NCBI GenBank assembly: GCA_934444765.1
Contig: CAKSDC010000012.1
Location: forward strand, 1-59,862
Origin: an uncultured Oscillospiraceae bacterium
GTDB lineage: Bacteria > Bacillota > Clostridia > Oscillospirales > Ruminococcaceae
Length of the DNA stretch: 59,862 bases
Direction of reading: 5' to 3'
Shown: positions 1-8,644 of the stretch, one piece after another
Numbering within the stretch: position 1 is the first letter of the stretch
How the letters are laid out: every line of letters begins with the position of its first letter
Position numbers and translations under genes: made by a program
Notes under the pieces: generated by a model
Told to the model about the DNA's origin: nothing
The model's input: the letters and a program-made list of their open reading frames with translations, nothing else
Databases searched by the model: none

Positions 1-454
1 GCTTTACCCAATGAACCTCTTGACCGTCGAACACGGCAGTAACTATACCACCAAGCAACGCAGGGGCTACATTGTCAGGGTGACCTTCAATTTCAGCGGA
101 AAAGTTTACTAACTCATCTAAAGTAAGAGGATTACCCATAAGAGTATTTGCTCCTACTAAACCACCCACTATACACGCAGAAGAACTTCCCAAACCTCTG
201 GTCATAGGGATATTATTTTCTTGAACTATCTTTAAACCCTTTAAAGACTTACCACACACACTGTACAACGTCTTAGCGGAAGTATATACTAAGTTAGTCT
301 CATCGTTAGGGACTTCTACACCATCACAAGAAGAAATATCTATACGGTCGCATTCTTCCATACTAATGTAGTTGTAATAGTTTAAAGCCAAACCTAAAGC
401 GTCAAAGCCTGCACCCAAGTTGGCACTGGTAGCAGGAATTTGAATTTTAATCAT
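1..454 (-). CDS. thrB: homoserine kinase, N-terminal part (cut by window edge)
   Basis: Phosphorylates L-homoserine to O-phosphohomoserine in threonine synthesis; a cytosolic GHMP-family kinase. Translating from the ATG at 454 gives MIKIQIPATSANLGAGFDA, the typical homoserine kinase start, followed by the glycine/serine-rich ATP loop (RGLGSSSACIVGG) near residue 88. About 151 codons are present and the reading frame stays open to the window edge, so the C-terminal half lies outside. It follows hom by 20 bp on the same strand, which fits a hom-thrB operon. Identification is firm; only the 3' end is unknown. Confidence 0.93.
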   Translation of the reverse strand, partial: MIKIQIPATSANLGAGFDALGLALNYYNYISMEECDRIDISSCDGVEVPNDETNLVYTSAKTLYSVCGKSLKGLKIVQENNIPMTRGLGSSSACIVGGLVGANTLMGNPLTLDELVNFSAEIEGHPDNVAPALLGGIVTAVFDGQEVHWVK

Positions 455-474
455 AGTATCAACCCAATCTATAA

Positions 475-1695
475 CTACTTAATATCTAATACTGGAATAG
501 TAGAAATAATACTACCATTGTTTTCGCTAATATTAGAAGATAGTTTTTCAGCCTGTTCCATACTCATAGGCTTAGTAATAAATACTATATAGTCATCATC
601 AGCGTTAGAGATAACTTCAGCACCTTGTGGTATCATGCTTTCGTCACCCTTAATTCGGAAATACATTTGAGATACAAATTCGCTATAATGAGCTATAAAG
701 TCGGTATTACCGCAGTCTTCCCAATATTGAGATAGTACTGTGTTATCGTGTTGTAGTTCGTTAATGATATCGCCTAATACTGCACTTGCTGTAGGTAGCT
801 TACCAGCACCACGACCATAGAATAGAGTCTTATCTATACCGTTACCGCAAACCATAACGGCATTGAATACGTCGTCTACTTTAGAGATTAAGTTACTGCC
901 ATATACTAACATAGGGCATACTAATGGAATAATTCTGCCGTCTTGTAACTTTTTAACGTATGCTATTAGCTTAATAGCACCGCCCCATCTCTTAACGAAC
1001 TGAACGTCTTCTAAAGAGATATCAGTAATACCCTTAGTATATACGCTATTAGGGTATACGTGTTTACCGTATACTAAAGAAGATATAATACATATCTTTC
1101 TGCAAGCGTCTTCGCCTTCAACGTCAGCGGTAGGGTCTTTTTCTGCATAGCCAAGTTCTTGAGCCATTTTTAAAGCAGTATCAAATTCCATACCTTCGTT
1201 AATCATCTTAGTAAGAATAAAGTTAGTAGTACCGTTTAGTATACCAGCAACTTCGGTGATATCGTTAGCAGCTAAGCACTTATGGAGTGGTCTAATAATA
1301 GGAATAGCACCACCAACGCTTGCTTCAAAGAAGAAGTTACAGTGATGTTCTTTAGCAATCTTTAATAGTTCAGCACCCTTTTCAGCGACTAACTGCTTAT
1401 TAGAAGTGGATACACTCTTACCATTTTCCAAGCAAGCCTTAGTGAACTCATAAGCAGGATGTACACCACCCATACACTCAGCCACTGCACACACTTCATC
1501 GTCAGACAAGATAGTTTCTATACTCTTAACAAACTTATCCTTGTAAGGACTGTCTGGGAACTCTCTAATATCTAAGATATACTTTAAGTCTACAGGTTTA
1601 CCAACCTTAGCGATAATACCCTCTTTATTAGTATAAAATAGCTCTACTACACCAGAGCCAACCACACCGTAACCAAGTACAGCAAATTTAACCAT
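475..1695 (-). CDS. hom: homoserine dehydrogenase
   Basis: Reduces aspartate semialdehyde to homoserine with NAD(P)H, the branch-point step to threonine and methionine. The 406-residue protein has an N-terminal Rossmann motif (VLGYGVVGSG, residues 6-15), the conserved LNGTTNFIL segment near 152-160 at the substrate site, and a short C-terminal ACT-like region (about 345-406) that in this family often senses threonine. GGAGG lies 12 nt before the ATG. A promoter is visible upstream at 1740-1768, and thrB follows 20 bp downstream, so the two are probably co-transcribed. Length is normal for the family. Confidence 0.95.
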   Translation of the reverse strand: MVKFAVLGYGVVGSGVVELFYTNKEGIIAKVGKPVDLKYILDIREFPDSPYKDKFVKSIETILSDDEVCAVAECMGGVHPAYEFTKACLENGKSVSTSNKQLVAEKGAELLKIAKEHHCNFFFEASVGGAIPIIRPLHKCLAANDITEVAGILNGTTNFILTKMINEGMEFDTALKMAQELGYAEKDPTADVEGEDACRKICIISSLVYGKHVYPNSVYTKGITDISLEDVQFVKRWGGAIKLIAYVKKLQDGRIIPLVCPMLVYGSNLISKVDDVFNAVMVCGNGIDKTLFYGRGAGKLPTASAVLGDIINELQHDNTVLSQYWEDCGNTDFIAHYSEFVSQMYFRIKGDESMIPQGAEVISNADDDYIVFITKPMSMEQAEKLSSNISENNGSIISTIPVLDIK

Positions 1696-1739
1696 AGTTT
1701 AGTTCAACCTCCAATTGAAATATATAGTATTACTTAGAT

Positions 1740-1768
1740 ATTTTAACACACTTTTGTAGATATGTCAA
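1740..1768 (-). promoter_or_regulatory. sigma-A promoter of hom-thrB
   Basis: On the minus strand TTGACA, a 17-bp spacer and TAAAAT, about 45 bp before the hom start codon. No riboswitch or T-box fold is evident in the short leader. Confidence 0.75.
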
Positions 1769-1815
1769 ACTATTTTTTTAGTGTTTTAATAGAGTTAGTT
1801 TTTAAAGTATTAAAG

Positions 1816-2226
1816 TTAATCGGTAACTAAGGCATTTTTGAACAGTTCAAAAGTCTGTGGATATACACGCTTTAAAGCTATAGGTTTAAAGTTATTATCT
1901 ACAAATCCGTGAACGCTTTCACCAGTAGCACAGAGTTCCCCGTTGGTAGCGTTTTTAACTTGATAGGATAGGGTTATCTTAGTATTAGTATAGTGTATCA
2001 ACTTAGTTTCTATGCTGAACGTATCGCCGAACTTTAAAGGCTTGTAGTAGTTTGCACTTACCGAAACTACTGGCAACATAACGCCCATACTTTCAAGAGT
2101 GTCATAAGCAAGGCTATGTTCTTCAAGCCAATATAGTCTTGCCTCTTCAAAGTATCTAATATAGTTGCTATGATGTACTATACCCATTCTATCGGTTTCG
2201 TAATAGGCTACTTTTCTCTTAAACAT
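1816..2226 (-). CDS. acyl-CoA thioesterase, YbgC/4HBT hotdog family
   Basis: Likely hydrolyses acyl-CoA thioesters in the cytosol; the substrate cannot be told from sequence. The protein opens with the family signature YYETDRMGIVHHSNYIRYFEEAR, split here as the D-x-M-G-I-V-H-H catalytic loop and the N-Y-x-R-Y-F-E-E-A-R helix of the hotdog fold. I chose the ATG at 2226 because GAAAGGA lies 11 nt upstream; an in-frame ATG at 2253 has no ribosome binding site. The 136-residue product then matches normal family length. It lies directly behind folC in the same direction. Confidence 0.85.
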   Translation of the reverse strand: MFKRKVAYYETDRMGIVHHSNYIRYFEEARLYWLEEHSLAYDTLESMGVMLPVVSVSANYYKPLKFGDTFSIETKLIHYTNTKITLSYQVKNATNGELCATGESVHGFVDNNFKPIALKRVYPQTFELFKNALVTD

Positions 2227-2254
2227 AACTACACATATCCTTTCGTTTGACATT

Positions 2255-3490
2255 TTAAAATAGACTGCTTAGTAGATACAAAGAACCACACACTACCAAC
2301 ACAGAATCTTCTCTTTTAGCTATACTCTTAGCGTACTCTAAAGCGTTACAAAGTCCTATAGTATGAGTATTCACTGTAAATAGTTTAGATAGTGTTTGAC
2401 TATCTATAGCGTTATATATATAACCGTCGGTACATACTACTTCTTTAGCAAAGGAGTTTATTATACTACTACAAGAGATGTAGTCTTTAGTAGATATCAT
2501 ACCAGTTAGCACTATAGGTTGAGATACTCCACATAGTCTTAGTGAACGCTTTAAAGAGGTAACTCCGTCCACATTATGAGAACCGTCTACTATCATAGTA
2601 ACGCCGTCTTGAACTATCAACTGAGTTCTAAATGGTACTTGTGTACTGGCTAAAGACTGCTTTAAAACTTCCTTAGATATGCTATATCCCATGGTATTCA
2701 GTAGGTTGCAGACTTCTATAACGTTTATAGCGTTTGCTACTTGATGTTCACCTATCATCTTGACGTGGTAGGTATCGCCACGATATAGAAACTCTTCACC
2801 ATACTTAGAGAAGTTCATAATAGTAGGTACTTCTGGAATAGTCAGCTTAGAGTTCATACTATTAGCATAGTCGGTAACTACTCTAATCACGTCACCGTTA
2901 GTATTATCTACAGATAGAATAGCTGGTCTGTTAGGTTTAATAATTCCTGCTTTTTGATACGCTATCTCTTCAAGAGTGTTTCCCAATACTGCTACATGGT
3001 CGAAAGATATAGAAGTTATAACACTTATTAGAGTGTTCTGTACTATGTTAGTACTGTCCACCAGACCACCAATACCAGTTTCCAACACTACCATATCGCA
3101 ATGCACACTCTTAAAGTACAAAAATGCTATAGCCATAGTAACTTCAAACTGAGAGTATTCGTTACCCTTTATAGCGTCCTTTACCACTTGTGCAAGGTTG
3201 CATAGTGCCTCTTTAGTGATGTTTTTACCGTTTACTCTAATTCTATCCTCATAGCAGAACATATATGGTGAAGTAAAAGAGCCTACAGTATACTTAGATA
3301 GTGTTAGAGTGTTAGCTATCATTTCTACTGTAGAGCCTTTTCCATTAGTTCCTGCTACGTGAATAAACTTTAAATCTTTTTGAGGATTACCCAAAGCCTC
3401 TAATAGAGTAGCAATTCTATTAAGATTTTTAATAGGCTTTCCTGACTTAGTATAACCGTTTATGTATTCTATCGTCTCTTGATAGTTCAA
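2255..3490 (-). CDS. folC: bifunctional folylpolyglutamate/dihydrofolate synthase
   Basis: Adds glutamate to folates (and in bifunctional forms to dihydropteroate), an ATP-dependent Mur-ligase-family reaction. The 411-residue protein carries the P-loop HVAGTNGKGST near residues 44-54, the ETGIGG segment near 137 and the SFDHVAVLGNT motif near 162-172. The start is TTG at 3490 with GGAAGTG eight bases upstream. The stop lies next to the thioesterase upstream ATG, so the two genes are probably one transcript. Confidence 0.93.
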   Translation of the reverse strand: MNYQETIEYINGYTKSGKPIKNLNRIATLLEALGNPQKDLKFIHVAGTNGKGSTVEMIANTLTLSKYTVGSFTSPYMFCYEDRIRVNGKNITKEALCNLAQVVKDAIKGNEYSQFEVTMAIAFLYFKSVHCDMVVLETGIGGLVDSTNIVQNTLISVITSISFDHVAVLGNTLEEIAYQKAGIIKPNRPAILSVDNTNGDVIRVVTDYANSMNSKLTIPEVPTIMNFSKYGEEFLYRGDTYHVKMIGEHQVANAINVIEVCNLLNTMGYSISKEVLKQSLASTQVPFRTQLIVQDGVTMIVDGSHNVDGVTSLKRSLRLCGVSQPIVLTGMISTKDYISCSSIINSFAKEVVCTDGYIYNAIDSQTLSKLFTVNTHTIGLCNALEYAKSIAKREDSVLVVCGSLYLLSSLF

Positions 3491-3514
3491 AATATATTCA
3501 CTTCCAAAATAGTA

Positions 3515-3991
3515 TTAGTCTAACCAAACGACGATATACTTACCGTCTTCCGCAGACTTATTAAAAAAACTCTGTAGTTCTAAAAAGTATGAGTATGAAT
3601 ATTCAAAGATTTCTTTAAAGTCCCAATGAGATAGTATATTGTTAGCACTAAGTTTTTCTACGTCTATTTTAGACTTAAAGTCTTCTTCTGTAACGCCGTC
3701 TAACTCTTTAGCCATTTCTTTAACGGTTTGAACGTCTATATATACGGCTGGACCCATACCCATATCTTCATCGTTTAGAACGTTTTTAAAAGACATTGGA
3801 ACTATGTTATCTAAAACACTACCAGTAACACCTACTCCACCGGTTAAGATGTACTTTAAAACGTCCCAAGACTTTTCAATATCAATATGATTTTCGTTGT
3901 TGTATAGATACTCACAAGTATCTACTTCATAGTTTTGTAGCTTCTGTAGTTCATCTAAAGTTACAGAAGTATAGTTTGCTATAATACCCAT
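3515..3991 (-). CDS. DUF1877 family protein (YfbM-like)
   Basis: Function unknown. The N-terminus MGIIANYTSVTLDELQKL and overall length (158 residues) match the DUF1877/YfbM family. The protein is acidic and soluble, with no signal peptide or membrane segment; a helical region rich in Leu/Asn/Glu covers residues 10-55. CAGGAGG sits at good distance before the ATG, and a promoter at 4041-4069 suggests it starts its own transcript, which may run on into folC 24 bp downstream. The family is commonly small and single-domain, and no neighbour hints at a role. Confidence 0.75.
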   Translation of the reverse strand: MGIIANYTSVTLDELQKLQNYEVDTCEYLYNNENHIDIEKSWDVLKYILTGGVGVTGSVLDNIVPMSFKNVLNDEDMGMGPAVYIDVQTVKEMAKELDGVTEEDFKSKIDVEKLSANNILSHWDFKEIFEYSYSYFLELQSFFNKSAEDGKYIVVWLD

Positions 3992-4040
3992 AAAAAATCC
4001 TCCTGAAATAGATTAAAAATATAGTGTACACTGTATGTAT

Positions 4041-4069
4041 ATAGTAGCACATAATATTGGAAATTTCAA
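4041..4069 (-). promoter_or_regulatory. probable sigma-A promoter of the DUF1877 gene
   Basis: Minus strand TTGAAA, 17-bp spacer, TACTAT, about 50 bp before the start codon. It lies just past the valS terminator. Confidence 0.6.
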
Positions 4070-4083
4070 GTAGGATATGTACT

Positions 4084-4120
4084 AAAAAAGGGACAGATTT
4101 TTTAAAAATTGTCTGTCCCC
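4084..4120 (-). terminator. intrinsic terminator of valS
   Basis: Minus-strand hairpin with stem GGGACAGA/TCTGTCCC followed by six T, starting 14 bp after the valS stop. Confidence 0.92.
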
Positions 4121-4133
4121 ATAGATTTTAGTA

Positions 4134-6752
4134 CTATTGTAGGTCTTCTATAGATTGGATAATCTTTTCCATCTTTTCTTGAGCCTTAGCAAGTTTTTGC
4201 TTTTCGTTTTCAACCTGTTGTTGAGGAGCTTTAGCTAAAAATCCTTGATTGCTTAACTTCTTAGAGGAAAAGTCTATATCTTTTTGAACCTTTTCTTTTT
4301 CCTTGTTTAAACGAGCAAGTTCTTTGTCTTTATCTATAAGTTCGTCCATAGGGATAAAGCATCTTGAACCGTCGGCTACTATAGTAACCACCTTATCTAA
4401 GTTGAACTTTTCAGCAACTTCTACAGAAGATGCAGAAGCTAACTTTTCAAAGAACATTTCGCAAGAGTTAAATAGGTCTACGTCTATAGTTTCGATATAT
4501 ACCTTAGCCTTTTTGCTTGGAACTATGTTCATTTCGGCACGTTGATTTCTAATACCCTTAATAGCAGATATAACCTTTTCAAAAGACTTTTCATCTTTGG
4601 AATAGTTAATCGTTTCATCATAGATAGGGAACTTTTCAAGCATGATAGCAGACTTACCGTCGTTAAGTACTTGCCAAATCTCCTCTGTGATGTATGGCAT
4701 AAATGGGTGTAATAGTTTTAGCATACCGCCCATAGCCCAAACTAACACGTTTTGAGCAGTAGTTTTGGTATCGCCACCGGCTGTAATTCTTGGTTTAGTA
4801 AGTTCTATGTACCAGTCGCAGAATACGTCCCAAATAAAGTCGTACAGTTTAGATACTGCTATACCAAGTTCAAACTTTTCAAGATTTTCGTTTACTTCCT
4901 TAGCAAGGTTATTGAACTTAGATACTAACCACTTATCCTCTATATTCAAGTTAGAAGGAAGTCCAGTATATACGAAGTCTTCAGGAAGGTTCATCATAAT
5001 GTAACGGGAAGCGTTCCAAAGTTTATTAGCAAAGTTTCTTGAAGCCTCTACCTTTTTAGGAATGTAACGCATATCGTTTCCAGGGGAGTTACCAGTAGCA
5101 AGCATAAACCTTAGAGCGTCTGCACCGTATTCATCTATAACTACAAGAGGGTCTACACCGTTGCCTAAAGACTTAGACATCTTTCTACCCTGTTCATCTC
5201 TAACTAAGCCGTGGATTAGTACGGTATCAAAAGGAACTTGTCCAGTATGTTCAAGACCACTAAACATCATTCTAACTACCCAGAAGAATATGATATCGTA
5301 ACCAGTAACTAAAGTGTTAGTAGGATAGAAGTATTCTAAGTCTTCAGTCTTTTCTGGCCAACCAAGAGTTGAGAATGGCCATAGTGCCGAACTAAACCAA
5401 GTATCTAAAGTATCAGGGTCTTGACGCATAGGCTTATTACACTTAGGACAGTTGCAAGTATCCTGTTTAGTAACTACCATTTCTCCGCAGTCGTCACAAT
5501 AGAATGCAGGTATTCTGTGACCCCACCAAAGTTGACGGGATATACACCAATCCTTAATATTTTCTAACCAGTGGAAGTATATCTTATTAAACCTTTCTGG
5601 AATAAACTTAGTCTTGCCGTCTTTAACAGCATCTATAGCAGGTTTAGATAGAGTGTCCATCTTAACGAACCATTGCTTAGATACTCTTGGTTCTACTGTA
5701 GAGTGACATCTATAGCAAGTACCTACGTTGTGACTGTAGTCTTCTATTTTAACTAAAGCACCTTCTTTTTCAAGGTCTTCGACTATCTTCTTTCTTGCCT
5801 CGTATCTGTCAAGACCAGCATACTCTGGATAGTCGTCTACTATCTTAGCGTCGTCAGTCATAACGTTGATTATTGGAAGGTTATGTCTTAGACCGACTTC
5901 AAAGTCGTTAGGGTCATGAGCTGGAGTAATCTTAACTACACCAGTACCGAAGTCCATTTCTACATAGTCATCTGCCACTACAGGAATTTCCCTGTGAACT
6001 ATAGGAAGTATTACCATCTTACCTACTATATCCTTGTAACGTTCATCGTTAGGATTTACTGCTATAGCGGTATCACCGAGTAGAGTTTCAGGTCTTGTAG
6101 TAGCTAATTGAACGTAGTCGTTAGTGCCTTTAATTTGATATCTTAAATGCCAAAAATGACCTGCTTGGTCTTCATACTCTACTTCAGCATCGGATATAGA
6201 GGTTAAACACTTAGGACACCAGTTTATAATCCTTTCGCCACGATAGATTAGACCTTTATTATAAAGGTTAATAAATACTTCTTTAACTGCCTTACTGCAA
6301 CCCTCATCAAGAGTAAAACGTTCTCTTGACCAGTCACAGGAACAGCCTAACTTTTTAAGTTGCTCTACTATTCTACCTCCGAACTTAGCCTTCCAAGCCC
6401 AAGCACGCTTTAAAAATTCATCTCTTCCGATATCTTCTTTTTTGATACCCTCTTTACGCATAGCCTCTACTATTTTAGCTTCTGTAGCTATGGAGGCGTG
6501 GTCTGTACCTGGTAGCCATAGAGCGGAATAGCCACTCATACGTTTCCAACGGATTAGTATATCTTGAAGTGTTTCATCAAGAGCGTGTCCCATATGTAGT
6601 TGACCAGTAATGTTTGGTGGTGGAATAACTATAGTATAAGGTTTTTTTTGCTTATCTACAGTAGCCTTAAAACAGTCGTTATCGAGCCAGTACTTGTATA
6701 TTCTGTCTTCTGTTTCGTTAGGCTTATACTGTTTAGAAAGTTCTCTCTTCAT
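4134..6752 (-). CDS. valS: valyl-tRNA synthetase
   Basis: Charges tRNA-Val with valine; cytosolic class I synthetase of 872 residues. Visible are the HIGH-type motif (HMGHAL, about residues 53-58), the KMSKS loop (KMSKSLGN, around 520), the CP1 editing insertion between them, several CxxC zinc-binding pairs (CPKC near 179, CYRC near 349, CDDC and CPKC near 413-430) and a C-terminal coiled coil rich in Lys/Glu (about 805-872), all as expected for ValRS. It has its own promoter and terminator. No T-box leader is seen, although a hairpin sits at the transcript start. Confidence 0.97.
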   Translation of the reverse strand: MKRELSKQYKPNETEDRIYKYWLDNDCFKATVDKQKKPYTIVIPPPNITGQLHMGHALDETLQDILIRWKRMSGYSALWLPGTDHASIATEAKIVEAMRKEGIKKEDIGRDEFLKRAWAWKAKFGGRIVEQLKKLGCSCDWSRERFTLDEGCSKAVKEVFINLYNKGLIYRGERIINWCPKCLTSISDAEVEYEDQAGHFWHLRYQIKGTNDYVQLATTRPETLLGDTAIAVNPNDERYKDIVGKMVILPIVHREIPVVADDYVEMDFGTGVVKITPAHDPNDFEVGLRHNLPIINVMTDDAKIVDDYPEYAGLDRYEARKKIVEDLEKEGALVKIEDYSHNVGTCYRCHSTVEPRVSKQWFVKMDTLSKPAIDAVKDGKTKFIPERFNKIYFHWLENIKDWCISRQLWWGHRIPAFYCDDCGEMVVTKQDTCNCPKCNKPMRQDPDTLDTWFSSALWPFSTLGWPEKTEDLEYFYPTNTLVTGYDIIFFWVVRMMFSGLEHTGQVPFDTVLIHGLVRDEQGRKMSKSLGNGVDPLVVIDEYGADALRFMLATGNSPGNDMRYIPKKVEASRNFANKLWNASRYIMMNLPEDFVYTGLPSNLNIEDKWLVSKFNNLAKEVNENLEKFELGIAVSKLYDFIWDVFCDWYIELTKPRITAGGDTKTTAQNVLVWAMGGMLKLLHPFMPYITEEIWQVLNDGKSAIMLEKFPIYDETINYSKDEKSFEKVISAIKGIRNQRAEMNIVPSKKAKVYIETIDVDLFNSCEMFFEKLASASSVEVAEKFNLDKVVTIVADGSRCFIPMDELIDKDKELARLNKEKEKVQKDIDFSSKKLSNQGFLAKAPQQQVENEKQKLAKAQEKMEKIIQSIEDLQ

Positions 6753-6799
6753 TTCAATAAAGCTCCAATCTATTAATATTTTATGTTAGTCTAAAATAT

Positions 6800-6825
6800 A
6801 AGGTATCGCACACGTACGATACCTT
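6800..6825 (-). other. hairpin at the 5' end of the valS transcript
   Basis: Perfect 9-bp stem AAGGTATCG/CGATACCTT with an 8-nt loop and no T-run. It begins within a few bases of the -10 box of the valS promoter, so it should form at the very 5' end of the mRNA rather than end the upstream amidase transcript. Confidence 0.7.
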
Positions 6826-6827
6826 TA

Positions 6828-6856
6828 ATTATACTACATATATGATATTTTGTCAA
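6828..6856 (-). promoter_or_regulatory. sigma-A promoter of valS
   Basis: Minus strand TTGACA, 17-bp spacer, TATAAT: both boxes perfect. It lies between the amidase stop and the valS start. Confidence 0.88.
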
Positions 6857-6877
6857 ACATATTTGACGATACGTATA

Positions 6878-7852
6878 CTAAGCCAATCCGAAGTATTCAG
6901 CTAAAGTCTTAGCTTCTGCTTTGGCTAAAGTATGTAGATTACTATCATCGAGTAGCCACTTAGTAGCACGAGTATTAGTATGGAAGGAGTGTTCTAAGAG
7001 TATAGCGGGAGTTCCTACAGACTTTGCACCGTGTAGAACGCCGTACCATTCATCGTTTAGAATGCCGTCGCCATTGTGGTCTTTTTCGGAAGCCTTAGTC
7101 CAAGTTCTGCCGACCTGTTTAGTCTGCATAACATTAGTAATAGTATCTGCTAATAGTACGCCTATTTCGGCGGATATCTCATCTATATTAGTGCTATCGT
7201 CTGGAACTAATACTATAGCTAATGGAAAGTCCACCTTTTCGTTGACGTAACTACCTACTGCGTTAGAGTGTATAGATAAGAATAGGTCACAACCTGCCGA
7301 AGCCTGTCCTCTTGAGATTAACGGTCTATCGGTTTCCTGACTTTCTCTGGTAGTTATGACTTTAAAGCCGTAAGCCTCTAACTCTTCCTTTAAGTATAGG
7401 TGTAGTTTCCAAGTCATGTTACTTTCATAGTAAGAGCCTATAGCTGGTGACCTATTATATAGTGCGTAGTGTCCAGCATCAAGACAGATAGTCTTAGTAT
7501 CGGTAGTCTTATTAGAAGTTAAGACCATACTCTTTAAAGTCAAAAGGTCTAAGACGTTTACTACACCGTCGCCGTTTGCGTCTGCGTTCGGACTTATTTG
7601 GCATAGCGATAGTATATGCTTTTTAACTACTAATATATCGGCATAGTCTATTTTGCCGTCGCAAGTAGCGTCACAAAGCATATTAGTTTGAGTGTCTGTA
7701 CTTTCTAACGGTTCATCTTGCATTATGGAAAAGTACTGACTGTGTCGATTGTAGTTATTAATGTGTTCTACTTCTGCACCTACTGGAACTGTCAAGTTAC
7801 ATATAGTCAGTATCGCAGAGAGTATTCCCAATACACGATTTTTTAGGTTCAT
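6878..7852 (-). CDS. secreted N-acetylmuramoyl-L-alanine amidase with dockerin
   Basis: Probably cleaves the MurNAc-L-Ala bond of peptidoglycan outside the cell. Layout of the 324 residues: signal peptide (1-26, cleavage near PVGA-EV), a full two-repeat dockerin (about 59-111, repeats CDGKIDYADILVVKKHIL and DANGDGVVNVLDLLTLK), then an Amidase_3 zinc domain (about 117-322) with CLDAGHY at the first His, a Glu near 143, SIHSNA at the second His and LLEHSFHTN at the catalytic Glu. Dockerin before the catalytic domain is notable. Its own promoter lies at 7899-7927. Cell-wall remodelling or attachment to a cohesin scaffold are both possible. Confidence 0.87.
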   Translation of the reverse strand: MNLKNRVLGILSAILTICNLTVPVGAEVEHINNYNRHSQYFSIMQDEPLESTDTQTNMLCDATCDGKIDYADILVVKKHILSLCQISPNADANGDGVVNVLDLLTLKSMVLTSNKTTDTKTICLDAGHYALYNRSPAIGSYYESNMTWKLHLYLKEELEAYGFKVITTRESQETDRPLISRGQASAGCDLFLSIHSNAVGSYVNEKVDFPLAIVLVPDDSTNIDEISAEIGVLLADTITNVMQTKQVGRTWTKASEKDHNGDGILNDEWYGVLHGAKSVGTPAILLEHSFHTNTRATKWLLDDSNLHTLAKAEAKTLAEYFGLA

Positions 7853-7898
7853 TGAATTATCCTTTCATAGTAGTGTAGTCTTGAAATATTGTAAGTAA

Positions 7899-7927
7899 AT
7901 AGTAGCATATTTAGGAAAAAAAGTCAA
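7899..7927 (-). promoter_or_regulatory. probable sigma-A promoter of the amidase gene
   Basis: Minus strand TTGACT, 17-bp spacer, TACTAT, about 45 bp before the amidase start, directly behind thiN. Confidence 0.65.
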
Positions 7928-7947
7928 GTACTACATACTTTTCAAGA

Positions 7948-8574
7948 TTAATCTTTAGAGTACACTATTAACACCAAACCGTCATGAACTATTACAGTAG
8001 TAGTATCTTTTAAAAAGCTATTACTAACTCCCAATGGGAAGTCCCTCGTAAGTATGGTATTAGTTAGAGGATACTCTAAACCGTTAGCAGATACTTCCGA
8101 CCTTTCCGATACCGACAGTATGGAAAAGTACTTATAGTTTGGAAGTCTTCTATACTGCTTAATGGATATGCTTTGCATGGTAACTACGTTATTGTCGTCT
8201 ATTAAGTAGCCCGTTACACCGTGAACGTCTAAGTACTCCAACGCCTGAACGTTAGCTATAGTATGGTCAAACCTACCTCCCAAAGCACCGTATATCAACA
8301 CTCTTTCAGAACCTAACTCTATAGCCTTTTTGACGCATAACATAGTATCGGTATCGTCTTTGTGTGTTGGATACTTAATAGTAGTAGAAGTAGTATCTAT
8401 ACGGTTAGTATCTATAGTATCAAAGTCGCCGATAGCTACGTTAGGCTTAATACCGAACTTTAAAGCGTTGGTATATCCTCCGTCTGCTGAAATTATAGTA
8501 GTATCTTTAGTGATAGTTGGAATAGGTTCATTACCTGAAACGCTACCACCTGAAAATATTATACACTCTTTCAT
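7948..8574 (-). CDS. thiN: thiamine pyrophosphokinase
   Basis: Transfers pyrophosphate from ATP to thiamine, giving the cofactor TPP. The 208-residue protein shows the family's SADGG loop (residues 29-33), IGDFDTID (about 50-57), the acidic HKDDTDT stretch (near 71-77) and GALGGRFDH (near 95-103), all linked to ATP, magnesium and thiamine binding. A ribosome binding site AAAGGA precedes the ATG. It follows rsgA, as in Bacillus-type clusters, but the rpe gene usually found between them is missing here. Confidence 0.93.
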   Translation of the reverse strand: MKECIIFSGGSVSGNEPIPTITKDTTIISADGGYTNALKFGIKPNVAIGDFDTIDTNRIDTTSTTIKYPTHKDDTDTMLCVKKAIELGSERVLIYGALGGRFDHTIANVQALEYLDVHGVTGYLIDDNNVVTMQSISIKQYRRLPNYKYFSILSVSERSEVSANGLEYPLTNTILTRDFPLGVSNSFLKDTTTVIVHDGLVLIVYSKD

Positions 8575-8608
8575 AGTAATAGTAAATCCTTTCTAAATCA
8601 AAAATTTT

Positions 8609-8632
8609 GGAGCGATACTTTACTATCGCTCC
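8609..8632 (-). other. intercistronic hairpin between rsgA and thiN
   Basis: Stem GGAGCGATA/TATCGCTCC (9 bp) starting 13 bp after the rsgA stop, followed on the minus strand by AAAATTTTTG. It could be a weak terminator or an mRNA processing/stability element. Confidence 0.6.
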
Positions 8633-8644
8633 ATATATAGTAGA

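Noticed and set aside
6753..6877. T-box riboswitch ahead of valS.
   Set aside because: Only about 75 nt of leader follow the promoter, with a single hairpin; too short for a T-box.
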